A stretch of 64,000 bases of DNA. It comes from Euphorbia lathyris. Taxonomy: Eukaryota > Streptophyta > Magnoliopsida > Malpighiales > Euphorbiaceae. The stretch lies in assembly GCF_963576675.1 (NCBI RefSeq), contig NC_088911.1, positions 32,410,501 to 32,474,500 of the forward strand, read 5' to 3'. Shown piece by piece: positions 50,072-60,169 of the stretch. Each line of letters opens with the position of its first letter. The first letter of the stretch is position 1. The position numbers and the translations under genes were made by a program. The notes beneath the pieces are model-generated. The model saw only the letters and a list, made by a program, of their open reading frames with translations, ran no database searches and was not told the DNA's origin.

Positions 50072-50446
50072 TTAGCTGACATAAAGAGTATCTTCTCCGG
50101 CGAGCTTATTATTAAGCAGCAGCCTCTGATTCTTCAATTTCTCTTTCTTTCGCTCCATTCCCGGGCTAGGATAGCCTATAAATAGACTCGAAGACATTAG
50201 AATAGAATATTCTATTAGATTACACTGTAGTCTTTTCGTTAGTCTCCAGAAAGAGAAAATTAGGCATGCGCGAGTACGTTCTCGCTTTTCGTCTTTCGAG
50301 CGTTGAGGCTGCTCTCTTACTAATTCTATTACTAATGTAATTAATTTGTAATTAATTGATGAACATCTTTCAAGGATGTTCTCGAGGGCAAGGTTCTTAG
50401 TTACGGGGCAGACCCCTTCTTTCGAGCCCAAAGGCAGGCAGGGCAT
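50072..50446 (-). CDS. Unrecognised ORF, 124 codons
   Basis: The frame is open from ATG and mixes polar and basic segments (REQPQRSKDEKRERTRACLI, ERKKEKLKNQRLLLNN). No motif was recognised and no promoter-like element is next to it. A chance frame is quite possible. Confidence 0.12.
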   Translation of the reverse strand: MPCLPLGSKEGVCPVTKNLALENILERCSSINYKLITLVIELVREQPQRSKDEKRERTRACLIFSFWRLTKRLQCNLIEYSILMSSSLFIGYPSPGMERKKEKLKNQRLLLNNKLAGEDTLYVS

Positions 50447-50727
50447 AGTTAGCCCTTACCCCAGCTACAGAGGATGAAGACTTCGCAGGATGGAGATGAA
50501 ACGAAGTTTCTGCTTTCACGTAGACTGAGTTTCGCGTAAGAGTCAATTCTTGTAGCGAGGTCTAGTCCCATTCGTTGTTTTGGTGAAGCGGAATGCTTTC
50601 GATTCCATCCTAGCTGTCCAATCGGCTAAGTCTGATAATGGAAAAAATAGTCCATTCCGTGTGTCGGAAGATCCGCTTGAAGTGAAGGCTAATTCTCAAA
50701 AAAATAAGGTAATCGTAAGATTGTATG

Positions 50728-50748
50728 GTGCTCTTCTCATAAGAGAAG
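50728..50748. repeat. Short inverted repeat containing CATAAGAGAAG
   Basis: GCTCTTCTCATAAGAGAAG holds a CTTCTC/GAGAAG dyad around ATAA. It also presents the CATAAGAGA promoter core without the upstream AT box, so it is more likely a hairpin than a promoter. Confidence 0.4.
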
Positions 50749-51059
50749 AAAACGATTATCCATAAACCTTAGCTATCTTCTTTTCCTCTTCCTTGGCCCA
50801 AGCCTTCCATTAAAGAGAAAAGGGGAAGGTATAGTGGCACGTATGCTTTACCATAGGATCCGGGAGATTCGTCCGGTGGGGCTCAAGGGTTTAGCGATGA
50901 AGAGTGCCAAGCAAAAGCTTGATAGCGGTACGCCGATAAAAGAAGTCCTGTGGCAAGGCACTTTCAGCCAAGCTAGCGTGCTGAAGAGAAAGTCGTAGAG
51001 TGATCACAGCTTCTTGAGCAATTCGTATGACTGTTCTAAGGTCGGGATAAATAGCTTAT

Positions 51060-51490
51060 TTTACGCTCGTTCTATAGCTATAGGTGAAAGTCCACAACTA
51101 TGAAGTTCGCCTATAACTTGTAGGCGCCCTCGGGCACCATAGTGAGTTACCTCGAAAAAGATAACCGTTGAAGAGTATATAAGGGCTGTTTTGAGTCTCC
51201 GGGAGTTCCTCTATCACTTTTGAGAAGTAGGAATCCGAACCATAGTGCTTAGGTAGTACTAAGAAGGCGGTAACCTCAAAAAATAGTGTAGAAAAGCAGG
51301 TATGTTTGCGGCTAAGAGCATCGGCTACCTTCCCCGGACTTGTGTTGAAGGACAAAAGTGAATTCTTGCAAGTAGGAAAGCAATTTGGCATGTCGAGCAT
51401 TCAACTTCCTTTGTTGGTTGAGGTAACAGAGAGCTTCATGATCCGAAAACGTCTCGCGAATTTCATACCCTTCCCCCTCGAGTCGAGTAG
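51060..51490 (-). mobile_element. Ty3/gypsy RNase H to integrase fragment
   Basis: From 51,490 downward one frame gives SDHEALCYLNQQRKLNARHA, KLLSYLQEFTFVLQHKSG. After a shift it gives KVADALSRKHTC, then YFSKVIEELPETQNSPYILF, NGYLFRGNSLWCPR and, near the end, ELHSCGL. These are, in order, the RNase H end (SDHxAL, KVADALSR) and the start of the integrase zinc domain (YLFxGN.LC.P, ELHxxGL) of plant gypsy pol. At least two frame changes make it non-functional. It lies 0.17 kb from the LINE endonuclease fragment on the other strand. Confidence 0.85.
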
Positions 51491-51654
51491 CCTCGAATAG
51501 CCCGAAACCACTCCCCTACCTCTTCCAGAGAGAGCCTTTTCCTCCGGTGACTAATGGAGAGGATGAGACCAGTAAGAGGAAGCAGCGAGTGAAGTGCATG
51601 GAGATTCGTGGTGAAGAGCTTAGTTAAGAAATGTAAAGCGGTTATAGTGATTCT

Positions 51655-51900
51655 TTAGGAAACCAAGCGTCATTCTTTTGACAGGAGGACTGCTAGAGAT
51701 CTTTGGGGTGGCAGGGATAGAATTCGGCATGCCTTGCACGCGGAGGGCAGTGCAGGGGTATTGTGATGTTGTGGGAAAAAAAGACCATTGATGTCAAGGA
51801 GGAAATGGCAGGGTCGTTCTCTGTCACCATTAGCTGTAGCTTTGTCGGCGGGGATCACCTGTGGGTTGTCACACTCTACCCACCGAAGTTTACAATCCCT
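51655..51900 (+). mobile_element. LINE endonuclease-domain fragment
   Basis: One frame gives ETKRHSFDRRTARDLWGGRD and AEGSAG. A one-base shift then gives GIVMLWEKKTIDVKEEMAGS and FSVTISCSFVGGDHLWVVTL. This matches the order in the apurinic-type endonuclease of plant LINE ORF2: the E-T-K catalytic motif at the start, then SAGGIVxLW, then the G-S-F-S-V strand and the L-W-V-V-T/YGP strand. The catalytic H/D residues further on are not seen. It is a pseudogene fragment. Confidence 0.75.
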
Positions 51901-52057
51901 AGCGAGCTCTCGTCTCGAGGGCCGGTGTGTGTTTTGAAATCTTCTTTGATGCCCCTGCGGAGAGCGAGCTATGGTTGTCATGATAGTAAACCACCCGCCT
52001 CGCCTACGCGGCCGACCAATCCGGCAAGAGAATGGCCGTGCTAATCAAGCCTGGTGA

Positions 52058-52588
52058 AGCGTTCACAATGGCGAAATCATCTTCTGGGCGGAAGCAGCTA
52101 CACTGTGCAATTTTGAGCCAGAGGATGACTACTATGCCTTTTCGGAATCTCAAGCAACCCCTGTGGAACCTGATCTGATCCCGGGCCAGCAAGCCCAGTC
52201 AAAACTTCCCGACACGCCGACTTTCGAGGAGTACGCGGACTACCTGGAAGAAAAGAAGCCCGACAATTACCGTTGGCAGGATGGCCTTAGTCAAAAGGTA
52301 CTCACCAAACTCTGGAGAGGGGAGTTCGAGCAGGATTACTTTGGTCAAAGCCCACAGAATTACGCAAAGCGCTACCTAAAGGGAGATGACTCTCAAACAC
52401 AACAGATGTACTTCCTCATGACAGACAGACTAGGACGCTTCCATCCATGGAAGTTCAAGGACCAGTCAAACCCAGATGCTGAAATAATCGAGTACGAACC
52501 ATGGCGCCCCTGGCTCCTCCAGACGAGTACAACAGAGAGTCTCGCGAACGGCTACTTAGGGCAGATTCCCGTTGGAGGGAAGGTTTAG
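52058..52588 (+). CDS. Unrecognised ORF, open 177 codons, protein-like
   Basis: The frame is open from after a TGA at 52055-52057 to a TAG. It has no early ATG; the first alternative start is GTG at 52163 (141 codons). The translation is strongly protein-like: acidic and aromatic, with FEEYADYLEEKKPDNYRWQD, LTKLWRGEFEQDYFGQ, YLKGDDSQTQQMYFLMTDRL and FHPWKFKDQ. Near 52,500 the likely continuation passes to the next frame (PDEYNRESRERLLRADSRWR, to 52719), which suggests a frameshift. I do not recognise the family. A piece of an integrated retroelement or plant virus, or of a nuclear gene, are all possible. It follows the LINE endonuclease fragment by 0.16 kb. Confidence 0.35.
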   Translation, partial: SVHNGEIIFWAEAATLCNFEPEDDYYAFSESQATPVEPDLIPGQQAQSKLPDTPTFEEYADYLEEKKPDNYRWQDGLSQKVLTKLWRGEFEQDYFGQSPQNYAKRYLKGDDSQTQQMYFLMTDRLGRFHPWKFKDQSNPDAEIIEYEPWRPWLLQTSTTESLANGYLGQIPVGGKV

Positions 52589-52719
52589 AATCCGCAATAG
52601 CCAAAAAGCTGGTGCTGGGAAATATTGAACCGAATAGTATATCAAAAAAAACCAGGCATGCCAAAAGAAAAGCCCAAACCCATAAAAAGAATAAAAATGA
52701 AATGGGATTTCAATTCTGA

Positions 52720-55517
52720 AATTCCTTATCCCCACTGAGGGAAGTTGCTAACTTCATATGGATTAGTAAGGATCAACTGTGAATAAAACTCAACGTTGCG
52801 AGCTCCAAAAGTGATCCTGGAAGGCCCACGGGTAAGCAAAGATTCGAAAAAGAGTAAAGAAGTAAGCATTCAGCTTTGCTTTATGGTCAATATAATATCC
52901 ACCTTAGTAAGAGTTGCATCAACTAATACGGAATATCCGGTGTTACAACCGATTCCCCTATATTAGCTAGTCGAAGATGGTTCACCCGGACTTGCATCCT
53001 ATCCTATTCTAATATAAGGAAGAGTTGCTTCTCTCTTGGATCTTTCCTTAACTCGGATGGGATGAAGTCTGAATTCGATTCAAGCTAGAATACCTGACTA
53101 GTTTAGCCTATTTGGCATGAAGCTGTTGCATTCGGGTTTGGTTTGGTAAATAGAAGATATGGAATCAGATCTTGATTCTAAGCCCCATCTCATGTCTCAG
53201 AATCTGACAAACTTGAAACTACTACGAATACTCCAACCCTACCTTCTTCTTTACTCCAACAGTTCGCTTGTGGCTCACCTGGGATACTCCACGCCTGAGA
53301 TAGTGATCTAACCCCACTGTATCGTGCGCATTTCTGCACTGGAGTAGATAAGGCAAAGCATGGTCGAAGATCGGTTTCAAGGAAGGAAAAAAAGGCCTAT
53401 TTTTTTTTCCATATCGTTAGCGTTAGTTAGGACCTATTCTTGGGAACAATGGCTTATGCCGTACAGGTTTCACCCGTGAGGTCTCTCTTTTCTCATCTCA
53501 GCCTCCTTCCTTATTTATTACTCTGTTCCGGGGCTACAGCCAAATACCAGCACAAATCCGAGAGTGAAACAAATCCGAGAGTGAAAGGTCATAGGGCTCA
53601 TAGACATATAGCCCCATTTTCGAAAAACTTACCCTCGACGAGTCCTATCCGTGTCCCCCTGCTTCATCAAACCTTGGCGCAACACCCTCTTTCGCCGATA
53701 GGCATCACAAAGACCCGAAGCTAAATACCATTTGTATTTGAGCCCTCACTATCCCTTTCCACGCAATCAAACTTTCCCTGTAAAAGGGGCGCTGCCCTTT
53801 GCAGCCTGTACATAGTGCTCTGCGAACTACTCCTTCGACTAGGCTCCCCGCGAGGGGGTCGGATCTGTCTTTTCTACGTGATATCTGGCTGGTCAATGTC
53901 ATTCTTTGTATTGCTTGACTGGAGTCGTCCCTGACGGGCCCGAAGGCCCAAGAATGAGTGAAGGCAGCATTCGCTGAGCCCGTCTGATTGTTGGACTTAC
54001 TAACTCTATGTTTGATTGACCGACTCAGGACTGTTTCCGTTAGGCCATTTCAAGCGTAGGTGAAGCCTCGCAAGAAGCACGATCGCTCTCTCGTTCTTTA
54101 TATAAAACTTCCCTGGGTTGGTTTGGCCTCTGCCGTAGGCTAGCATACATATCATATGGTAGTTATTTTCGATTGGGCTTTTTCTTTGGCGAAAGCCATC
54201 TTCTATCCAAGCGGCGGGTCTTACCTTCTTTGGCCGCATGATTGTCTTGGCCATGGGATCCCCCCCGAGACCTTTTCTTATGCGCTCCCGCATATTTGTA
54301 GCAATTTGGCTTGAGGTGAGGTGTGCCATCCGTTTCGACGGTCTCTGAAAGCGTCCTTCCTGCTTCCTGGGAGCTCTTAGTCTAGCCTATCTCTTTTTTC
54401 TCGACAGTAAATCGCCCTTCGAATCTTATATGATATTTCTACTTTTTCTTAAACAATACATTCAATAATGAACTAGATCATTTATGCTTTCTTTCAGTAT
54501 TCAATGGTTGAGTTTAACTGATGTGGCAGTTGAATTGCATTTTTTTTCCATATCCATAATATATATATATAATGCTATTCTTTCAATTTTACAGGGGAAA
54601 GAAAAGTGGTTTGCTTTGTTTTCTATATATATGAAGATTTTTTCAATTGTTTTGAAATGGGAAAGGAAATGTAAACGAATTCATTAGGCGAAAACCTCGA
54701 GTCAGTGACAAGATTCAGAATGAAAAAAAAAGCTTCACGCGACATTCTACTAAAAAAAAAAGAAGGGCCCTTACTTTCACTACAGGATATCCACGGCTCT
54801 TGAGCCTTCCTTTGGAACAAGACCGCTACCTTCTTAATATTAAGACGTAGCTCACGCTACTCCCTTGCAGCACTCACATAACTGAGCTTAGCGTAAGAAA
54901 CCGTTTGGGACTCCCTTGTCTTCTCAGGAACTGGTACCTGCCGATACACAAGGAAAGAGCCTCTCTTAAAATGAAAGAGCTCTTTATGTCCAATTCCCCG
55001 GGTTTAGCGACTCGAGAGTACATCTATTTTGAGCTTGCACGAGTATCGCCAAATAAAAGAACCACAGGTGTTCCCGGGTCTCTCCCTTCAAATCTAGTGA
55101 GCAAGAGCTGAATCATATTCCCCAGAGCAGAGGGAAGAGAAGGCGAGACTAGTGAATCCCGTACACCGGTGGGCTAAGAAAGATCCTATTCTATTCAATA
55201 AGTATTTAAACTAGTTGCCCTGTAGCTAAATAAATAAGCTTGAGTGTGGGAGCTAGTTGGGAGGGAAGTTGTCTTGATCGATCCAACAAGGCCAAGTGAA
55301 TTCCTTAGCTGTGGAGGATCCTCTCTTAGTGTGCCAAGCCTGAATAGATGGTCCTCTTAACTAACTAAGTCTGCTGAAAATTGTCTTGGATTCGTATGGG
55401 ATAAAACGAACGGAATACTTGGAGTGAGAACTTTGGACCTGAATATTCTGAAGAAGACCAAGGCCCACCTTCTTCTCTTAATGCAGGCAAGGCATATCTC
55501 GTAAGAGCAAGTTGAAG
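52720..55517. other. Spacer without recognisable gene
   Basis: It holds a 2 x 17-bp tandem duplication at 53554-53587 (AAATCCGAGAGTGAAAC). The 107-codon frame at 54006-54329 (minus) is basic and unrecognised. A very AT-rich patch lies at about 54,425-54,665. No RNA gene was found. Confidence 0.4.
53554..53587 (+). repeat. Tandem duplication, 2 x 17 bp
   Basis: AAATCCGAGAGTGAAAC is followed by a second copy differing only in the last base. Confidence 0.9.
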
Positions 55518-55988
55518 CTACTTAGCATGGGACACATCAACTAAAGTGGCTTTTGAACGAGTGATGAAAAGCAGCTCTTCCCCACAAGAAAAGTAAGGAG
55601 AGTGAAAGACAAGAATACCCCCTTTTCGTGGGTCTTTAGGAAGGGGGATATATTCACTATTCATATGCCTCTCGAAATGCCGGACATCAGATATGAATTT
55701 TTTATTTAGGAACTTCACTGAAAGCTGGGGACAAATGCCACAGAAGTCAGACCGTAAAGAGCTCTTGTCGGCGTAACCATTGAAGAAGAATCCGCAGTGT
55801 GCTGCTAGGTTGTTTACAAATGTCCAAATGGTGAGTGAATAGCCGGTGAATGAAATTGAATCAGAATAGAATCTCCTGTTTGAGAATAAGCTGCTGGTGG
55901 AAAGAGGAATTTCACAATGTGCTATCGAATTCGCTTCATCGAATAGTTTGGCTCTTTGATAGAAGGAGGGAATGGAAGAATTGGACAA
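55518..55988 (-). CDS. Unrecognised ORF, 156 codons
   Basis: The frame is open from ATG and is one of the longer unassigned frames of the window. It is rich in Ser and Phe (SLFSNRRFYSDSISFTGYSL, AHCGFFFNGYADKSSLRSDF) and has a Pro/Lys patch (EYIPLPKDPRKGGILVF). No clear transmembrane helix and no fragment of a known mitochondrial gene was seen. Another open frame (55956-56279, plus) overlaps its 5' end and runs outward. It could be a lineage-specific mitochondrial ORF or chance. Confidence 0.2.
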   Translation of the reverse strand: MSNSSIPSFYQRAKLFDEANSIAHCEIPLSTSSLFSNRRFYSDSISFTGYSLTIWTFVNNLAAHCGFFFNGYADKSSLRSDFCGICPQLSVKFLNKKFISDVRHFERHMNSEYIPLPKDPRKGGILVFHSPYFSCGEELLFITRSKATLVDVSHAK

Positions 55989-56789
55989 ATAAATACTGTT
56001 TGCGACGAATATACTGCAAGTCTTTTGGGTGGGGGATTTCCGCTCTTAGGGGAATATCCCCTCTTTGACACATCTATTAGACCGTGGGGCACGAACACGA
56101 AGGGGAGCCTTTCTTTCTGCGCAGTTGCAGTTAAAGAAAAATATGGTACTTCTATAGCTTTCACGTGGGGGCAGCGAATAGGGGATTTCTTTTTACTCTT
56201 GAGAGAGATGCGAGCAAGTCCAGTCTTAGCATCCGCTGTGGTAATAACCGCTTCAAAAAGATCTTTCTTTTGCAGATAGAGTACACATGTACGTTATGGA
56301 ATCTGATTATATATAGTAACTGCGGTTCGGGGATGGGAGTCAAATCAATGTTAGGGAGTCAAAGCTATTGGAACAGTGTAGTGAGTCTTTATATTTAATC
56401 CCTTGGAGACTGGCAAGCAAGACGCGAATAGAGCTGTCTTTCACAACAGGAGAGAATACTTCAATGAAGCAGACCTGCCACAGGTACATCCTAATGATTC
56501 GGTAGACACGATACGCTTAAAGGTAGCTGCTATATTGCTTGGTCTGGTTACGCTGTTCTTCGGGACGAGTACACCTGGTTGGACGCGGCACAAAGCTTCA
56601 ACCCCTCAACAGCTGCTTCGCCGACATATCTATATATATATTATTATATATATTGGATCTTCCTCAAGGGCCTAGCGGGTAGGCTTACTCACTGGCTTTG
56701 ACCTCAGATTCATTAAGAAAGTAGTTTACGTAACTGTCACAGCTCCAATGCGATAATCTTGTTAATCAGCAAAGTAGCTAGCCTAAATA

Positions 56790-57300
56790 AGGAGTTTACA
56801 ATTGCTTGATCATAAAGGTTGTTGTATTGCCGTGCCTGAAGCTAGATGACAAGGCAAAAAAAAGTGTATCTTTATTGGCTACAGTCATGAGACGAAAGGT
56901 GACAAGCTGTATAATCCGAAGACTAAAAAGTCAGTCGAGATCTTACTTTTCTTTTGGTGAGGATGGTGTTTGGGATTGGTCAGTTCAAGATAATATTATC
57001 TTTGCCGGTGCTAATTGTTGTCATGTCAATAGAGAAAGACAAGTTGAAGATCAAATTGTGCAGTCTACTAATGATGTTCCTCCATCACATGTGACGCCTA
57101 CTCCTGCAGAGTCTTCTAGTCGTCCACAGCGCCAACGCCGCTTGCCTGCTCGCTTGCAAGATTATGTGGTTGGTAATGAGAAAAATTACCCATCTGATGA
57201 TAATAATGATGATGTAGCACATTTTTTATTTATTTGTAGATTGTGATTTACATATAAGGAAGCTGCCTATGATAGGAAAAAGAAAACTTGATTTGATCAG
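56790..57300 (+). mobile_element. Ty1/copia Pol fragment (integrase C-terminus to RT start)
   Basis: Frame 56806-57246 gives LKLDDKAKK, then EDGVWDWSVQD. Between them the match runs in another frame as CIFIGYSHETKGDKLYNPKT. Later come SSRPQRQRRLPARLQDYVVG, then DDVAHF, and in a shifted frame FVDCD and YKEAAYDRK. This is the plant copia arrangement: K-LDDKAxKCxFIGYS, KGYKLYNP, the W-DW acidic strand, the proline/serine/arginine linker R-R-x-RLPARLQDYVV, and the start of reverse transcriptase. Two compensating frame changes and later shifts make it non-functional. Confidence 0.85.
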
Positions 57301-59749
57301 ATAGTTCCCCTCTCCTGGCGAGATTATTACTCGTAATTCATGCGAGAGTGTCTTCCTTCGCATCTGTTCTTATGCCTGTGCCGTAGAGATTTTTAATGCG
57401 TGCTCCTGTTGAAAAAGCACCTATATAGTTCTTTCAATACGATATAGCTACTACTTGAAAGGGCGCCCCTTACGATCTTTCTTCCTTCAGTCCGGGAAGA
57501 GATTGACTATTTCACAATGGGTTTTTGTATTTTTTATTTCCCGATCACTGGAAGCAATCTTCACTGGCACAAGGATCTCTTCACAGCAACCTTCACTACG
57601 ATAGAACCCAACAATGAGTTTACGGAGGCTTCGCTTCGAGTAGTGCGAGCTCGTCTGATGCAAGAGAAAGATCCAATGGATGATTGATGTCAAATTTTTA
57701 TTTTTTTTTTTTCAAAGGTTTAATTGAATCCTAGCTCATAGATGTGACCTCTGTCTCGAAGGCGGAAGACCCCTTACTTTTACTTTACTCGATTTATTTG
57801 ATCGATGGTAGGTACCCTATCTTCATTGTAGATTTGTAGATGGACATTCTAACTTCTTCCTTCTCGATCCTGGGAAAGACACATCTCGAGATTAAGGGAA
57901 GACATGGTGATAAAGAGCTGCAACTCCATCAAAGAACTTTCTCAGCAGAGGGAGGCCCCACAACGGCTTAATCTCAAAAAGCTGACTCTTCATCTTACAG
58001 GGTGTCAATGCAAGCAAGCTTAAACTAATAAAGTAAAAAAAGAAAGCTGGATAGTGTCCTTAGGAGAGGAGCAAGAACTTCCCCTTGATCTAATCAAAAA
58101 CAAAAAGAGTAGCCACGGCATTACATGAAAGCTCTTCTTTCCTACTGTTCTTATTCTTTCTTAAGTAGGGCTGCTAACACTAGATTAGATGTAAGCCCTT
58201 TTGATAGAAGGGTAAAGTCCTCTTTTTTGTTTCTGTACGGCTGTTTTTTCTTGGCTCGTTTAGTAGACAGCGAGCGAGCTGACAAACGAATGAATGAGCA
58301 AGCCTGCCTGCGAGTGAATAAACGCTGCGAATGCTTCTCGTCTTCAGCTGTGGGACCGGTCTGTCTGTAATAAGCAATTCCTTGGGTGGGAATAGGTGAC
58401 ATCGCTAGGAGAGCTGAGAGGGACGGATTTACCAATGTCCAAGGCAAGAGAAAAAAGGACCCTCCTCGCTAGCAGCACAGTTCACTCCTGCGGATTCTTT
58501 CACAACGGAGCAAACCAAGTCAGGGAAGAGGATGAAGACGGATTCCCAGAAAAGCCATCTCTAGTAGACCTGCCAATCAATATTATGCCATACCTTTATA
58601 TGATATCAGCTTGGCTTTCTTTCCTCTCTAGCACAGCACACGCATAGCTGCCTCACATCGACATCGAGTATGCTCGCAATTCGCTTATCCCCATTATACA
58701 AACGAATTTGGAGAAGTAGAGCGGAACCTGGATTCTTTCTATCTGTGAAGGATCTTTCCGGGTCGTGCTTTTGCTTCTACAAAAGGGAATCAAAAAAGGA
58801 ACTCCAGGCCCTCCACCTTAATAAGATGGATTAGACAAAAGGATATCTCTCAGAAGGTTCAAGGATGATTCTGATTGCCCTACCAGCTAAACAACTTAAT
58901 TCCTACCGTCTAACTCCTTTCCTTTATGGGTTGGCTACCGGGGATCCATTGTGGCTTGTGACTAGGTTGGTACGGGTGAATTACCATCAAGCCTAAGTTA
59001 TCTGGTTCTGGCTAATGCCCTAAGGGGTTGGCCTTGCTTTGAGTTAGTAATACTCAAAGTGCGGTTAGTACAAGAAGGTTCTGCGGCTTACTCTTACTAC
59101 AGTTAAAACCTCTGTCCTAGTGTCGTGCACAGTCGGGATATCTAAATAACAAGCGATTCCCATATTATGGACTCGGAAAGCCCACTCCATTCATCTGTAA
59201 CTAGACTAGAACATCCTCACTTCCAGATCCGAAGGTGGGTGCTAATAGAATTGATTGACGAAGAAAAACGACGCTATCTGTGATTACTCTTTGCCCCCCA
59301 AGAAGACTCGAGACAAACTTCCCCATTTTCTTTTGTTGGTTTTGTTATCCAACTCTCTTTTATCCCCAGAAAGAAATGAAGTATGAATGACCTTCCGAGC
59401 CACTAGGATCAGGCCGATACGCTTTCTCAAGTGAATTCATCGATCAGGCACTGGGCCTTCCCTTCTCTCTCCTTTAAAGAAAAGCGATTACCTACCTTAT
59501 AGTTGCGCTATGCGTAGCCTTGCAGCAGAATGAGTTGGATATAAAAGGTGTGCTAAGATCGATCTATGCCTTCAATAGCAAGTTGGCAACAGCCTTCTCC
59601 TATGCTTTTTTCTGGGATTCAATACCGGCATTAGAAGTATGTGCGGAAAGACTGGTTATGAATGCAAGATTTCTTGATAGAGAAATGTGTGCTGAGCCAA
59701 TCCGTAAAAGAAAGAGTACCACTGAGATGAGAAAGCAAACTTAGCTAAA
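57301..59749. other. Spacer without recognisable gene
   Basis: Frames at 58125-58647 on both strands show no motif. A T-rich run lies near 57,694-57,714. No RNA gene was found. Confidence 0.4.
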
Positions 59750-59960
59750 ACAGCCAATAGGAAGTCCCAAGAGACACGTAAGCCTTTTGCATATCAACTT
59801 TGCCAATGTCCAAACCATAATGCTTTTCAATATCCGCAGCAGGCAAGGGCAATATTTTCAACAATATTACGGCCAGGAACAAAGCCCGTTTGTTCATAAA
59901 TTCGGGCCAATCTATCAGACAACAGTTTAGATAGAATTTGAGAGCTTCCGTTTTTCTGAT
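59750..59960 (-). mobile_element. LINE reverse transcriptase, finger/palm fragment
   Basis: On the minus strand one frame gives SQILSKLLSDRLARIYEQTG and FVPGRNIVENIALA. A shifted frame continues DIEKHYGLDIGKVDMQKAYV. These are consecutive plant LINE RT blocks: SKLLxxRLA, QxGFVPGRNIxxNI, then the D-x-x-KAY(D) block of motif A. Here the KAYD aspartate region is disrupted (KAYV, then frame loss). It is non-functional. Confidence 0.8.
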
Positions 59961-59974
59961 TGGGCGCATGTCTG

Positions 59975-60130
59975 AAAAAGAAGCCCTGCCCTAGCTATGC
60001 CACTCATTGCTGGAGAATGGTGAAGGATCAACTTCCGTTTGTGTTTACTTACAGTAAATGGTTGATTGGTAAAGGGAACAGAGATTGTTTTGTATGGAAC
60101 TATCATGAGATGCCCTGTTTAGTGGAGCAC
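59975..60130 (+). mobile_element. Possible LINE post-RT region fragment
   Basis: The frame 59960-60169 contains HCWRMVKDQLPFVFTYSKWL and IGKGNRDCFVWNY. This resembles the W-R-x-x, then W-x(I/V)GxGxxxxFWxDxW block that lies between reverse transcriptase and the zf-RVT domain of plant LINEs. It is on the opposite strand to the RT fragment it abuts. The match is short. Confidence 0.45.
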
Positions 60131-60169
60131 AAGCTTCCAAGGCTTTCAAGCAGCCACCAAGAAGAATAG

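Noticed and set aside
58860..59105. Short frames suspected of being a mitovirus polymerase piece
   Set aside because: No polymerase motif (such as GDD or its flanks) could be found; resemblance was too weak.
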